Origin: CAYOVG01 sp964407285
Lineage (GTDB): Bacteria; Desulfobacterota; Syntrophobacteria; Syntrophobacterales; Syntrophobacteraceae
Length of the DNA stretch: 5,538 nucleotides
Direction of reading: 5' to 3'
Assembly (NCBI GenBank): GCA_964407285.1
Contig: CAYOVG010000413.1
Span: 1-5,538 of the forward strand
This document shows positions 5,355 to 5,538 of this stretch, piece by piece. Within the stretch, counting starts at the first letter, position 1. The number at the start of each line of letters is the position of its first letter. Made by a program: the position numbers and the translations under genes. The notes beneath the pieces were generated by a model that was given only the letters and a program-made list of their open reading frames with translations, searched no databases and had not been told where the DNA came from.

Positions 5355-5538
5355 ATGAGAAGGATGGTATCTTTCATCGCAATGGTTGTGATCTTTGCCA
5401 TGATTTGCGGTTGCGCGCTGGTGGCGACGCCGCGCGGCACGCGAGTGGAGCTTCTGCCTCCTCCGCCGGTAGCCGTTTTGCCGGCGGGACCGCCTCCACC
5501 GCCTCTGCCGCCGCCCCCGCCTCCACCACCGTGGGTAC
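5355..5538 (+). CDS. Proline-rich lipoprotein (partial, cut by the window end)
   Basis: The start at 5355 is supported by AAAGGG (5343-5348), six bases upstream. Residues 1-19 form a lipoprotein signal peptide: basic M-R-R, a hydrophobic core (V-S-F-I-A-M-V-V-I-F-A-M) and a lipobox I17-C18-G19-C20. Cys20 is the predicted lipidated residue after signal peptidase II cleavage. The mature part begins A-L-V-A-T-P-R-G-T-R-V-E-L-L, and from residue 36 it is mostly proline, with a run of eight prolines (52-59) before W-V and the window edge. Proline-rich segments just after the lipid anchor often act as rigid spacers crossing the periplasm or as surface-exposed stalks. Ala21 at +2 favours the outer membrane if the organism is Gram-negative. 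The function is not recognisable. It has its own candidate promoter and appears unrelated to the decayed genes before it. Confidence 0.75.
   Translation, partial: MRRMVSFIAMVVIFAMICGCALVATPRGTRVELLPPPPVAVLPAGPPPPPLPPPPPPPPWV

Overview
The window looks like a moderately GC-rich proteobacterial-type chromosome. The style of the two long proteins and the decayed mobile and toxin-antitoxin genes would suit a Desulfobacterota (former deltaproteobacteria) genome. That placement is a guess from protein style: there is no rRNA or other marker gene here.

Layout. Positions 1-1166 hold no intact full-length gene. A secreted-protein gene starts at 84 on the minus strand and leaves the window at position 1. 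To its right lie two transposase fragments on the minus strand, one ISKra4-like (about 374-475) and one IS4-like N-terminus (585-743). A doubtful minus-strand ORF covers 861-1133. I read this stretch as an insertion-sequence graveyard.

Positions 1167-4717 hold the core of the window, two long plus-strand genes 32 bp apart and probably one operon. The first is an NCS2-type nucleobase permease (589 aa) with a C-terminal cytoplasmic tail of about 120 residues that resembles a degenerate histidine-kinase/anti-sigma type ATPase fold. The second (582 aa) has a complete metallo-beta-lactamase (MBL) hydrolase domain with all metal ligands. It is followed by a region that reads like a histidine-kinase core: an H-box-like motif at His348, then an ATPase-like domain with degraded N, D and G boxes. 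Both neighbours therefore pair a small-molecule module (transporter or hydrolase) with a kinase-like module. This suggests, without proof, a nucleobase-linked sensing or signalling pair.

Positions 4718-5330 hold a decayed type II toxin-antitoxin module. The small antitoxin-like gene has a one-base frameshift near 5005. Just after it comes the C-terminal piece of a PIN-domain (VapC-like) toxin, itself frameshifted and missing most of its N-terminal part. At 5355 a new gene starts, a proline-rich lipoprotein cut by the window end.

No RNA gene, CRISPR array or convincing intrinsic terminator was seen. All family assignments come from reading motifs by eye, without database searches.
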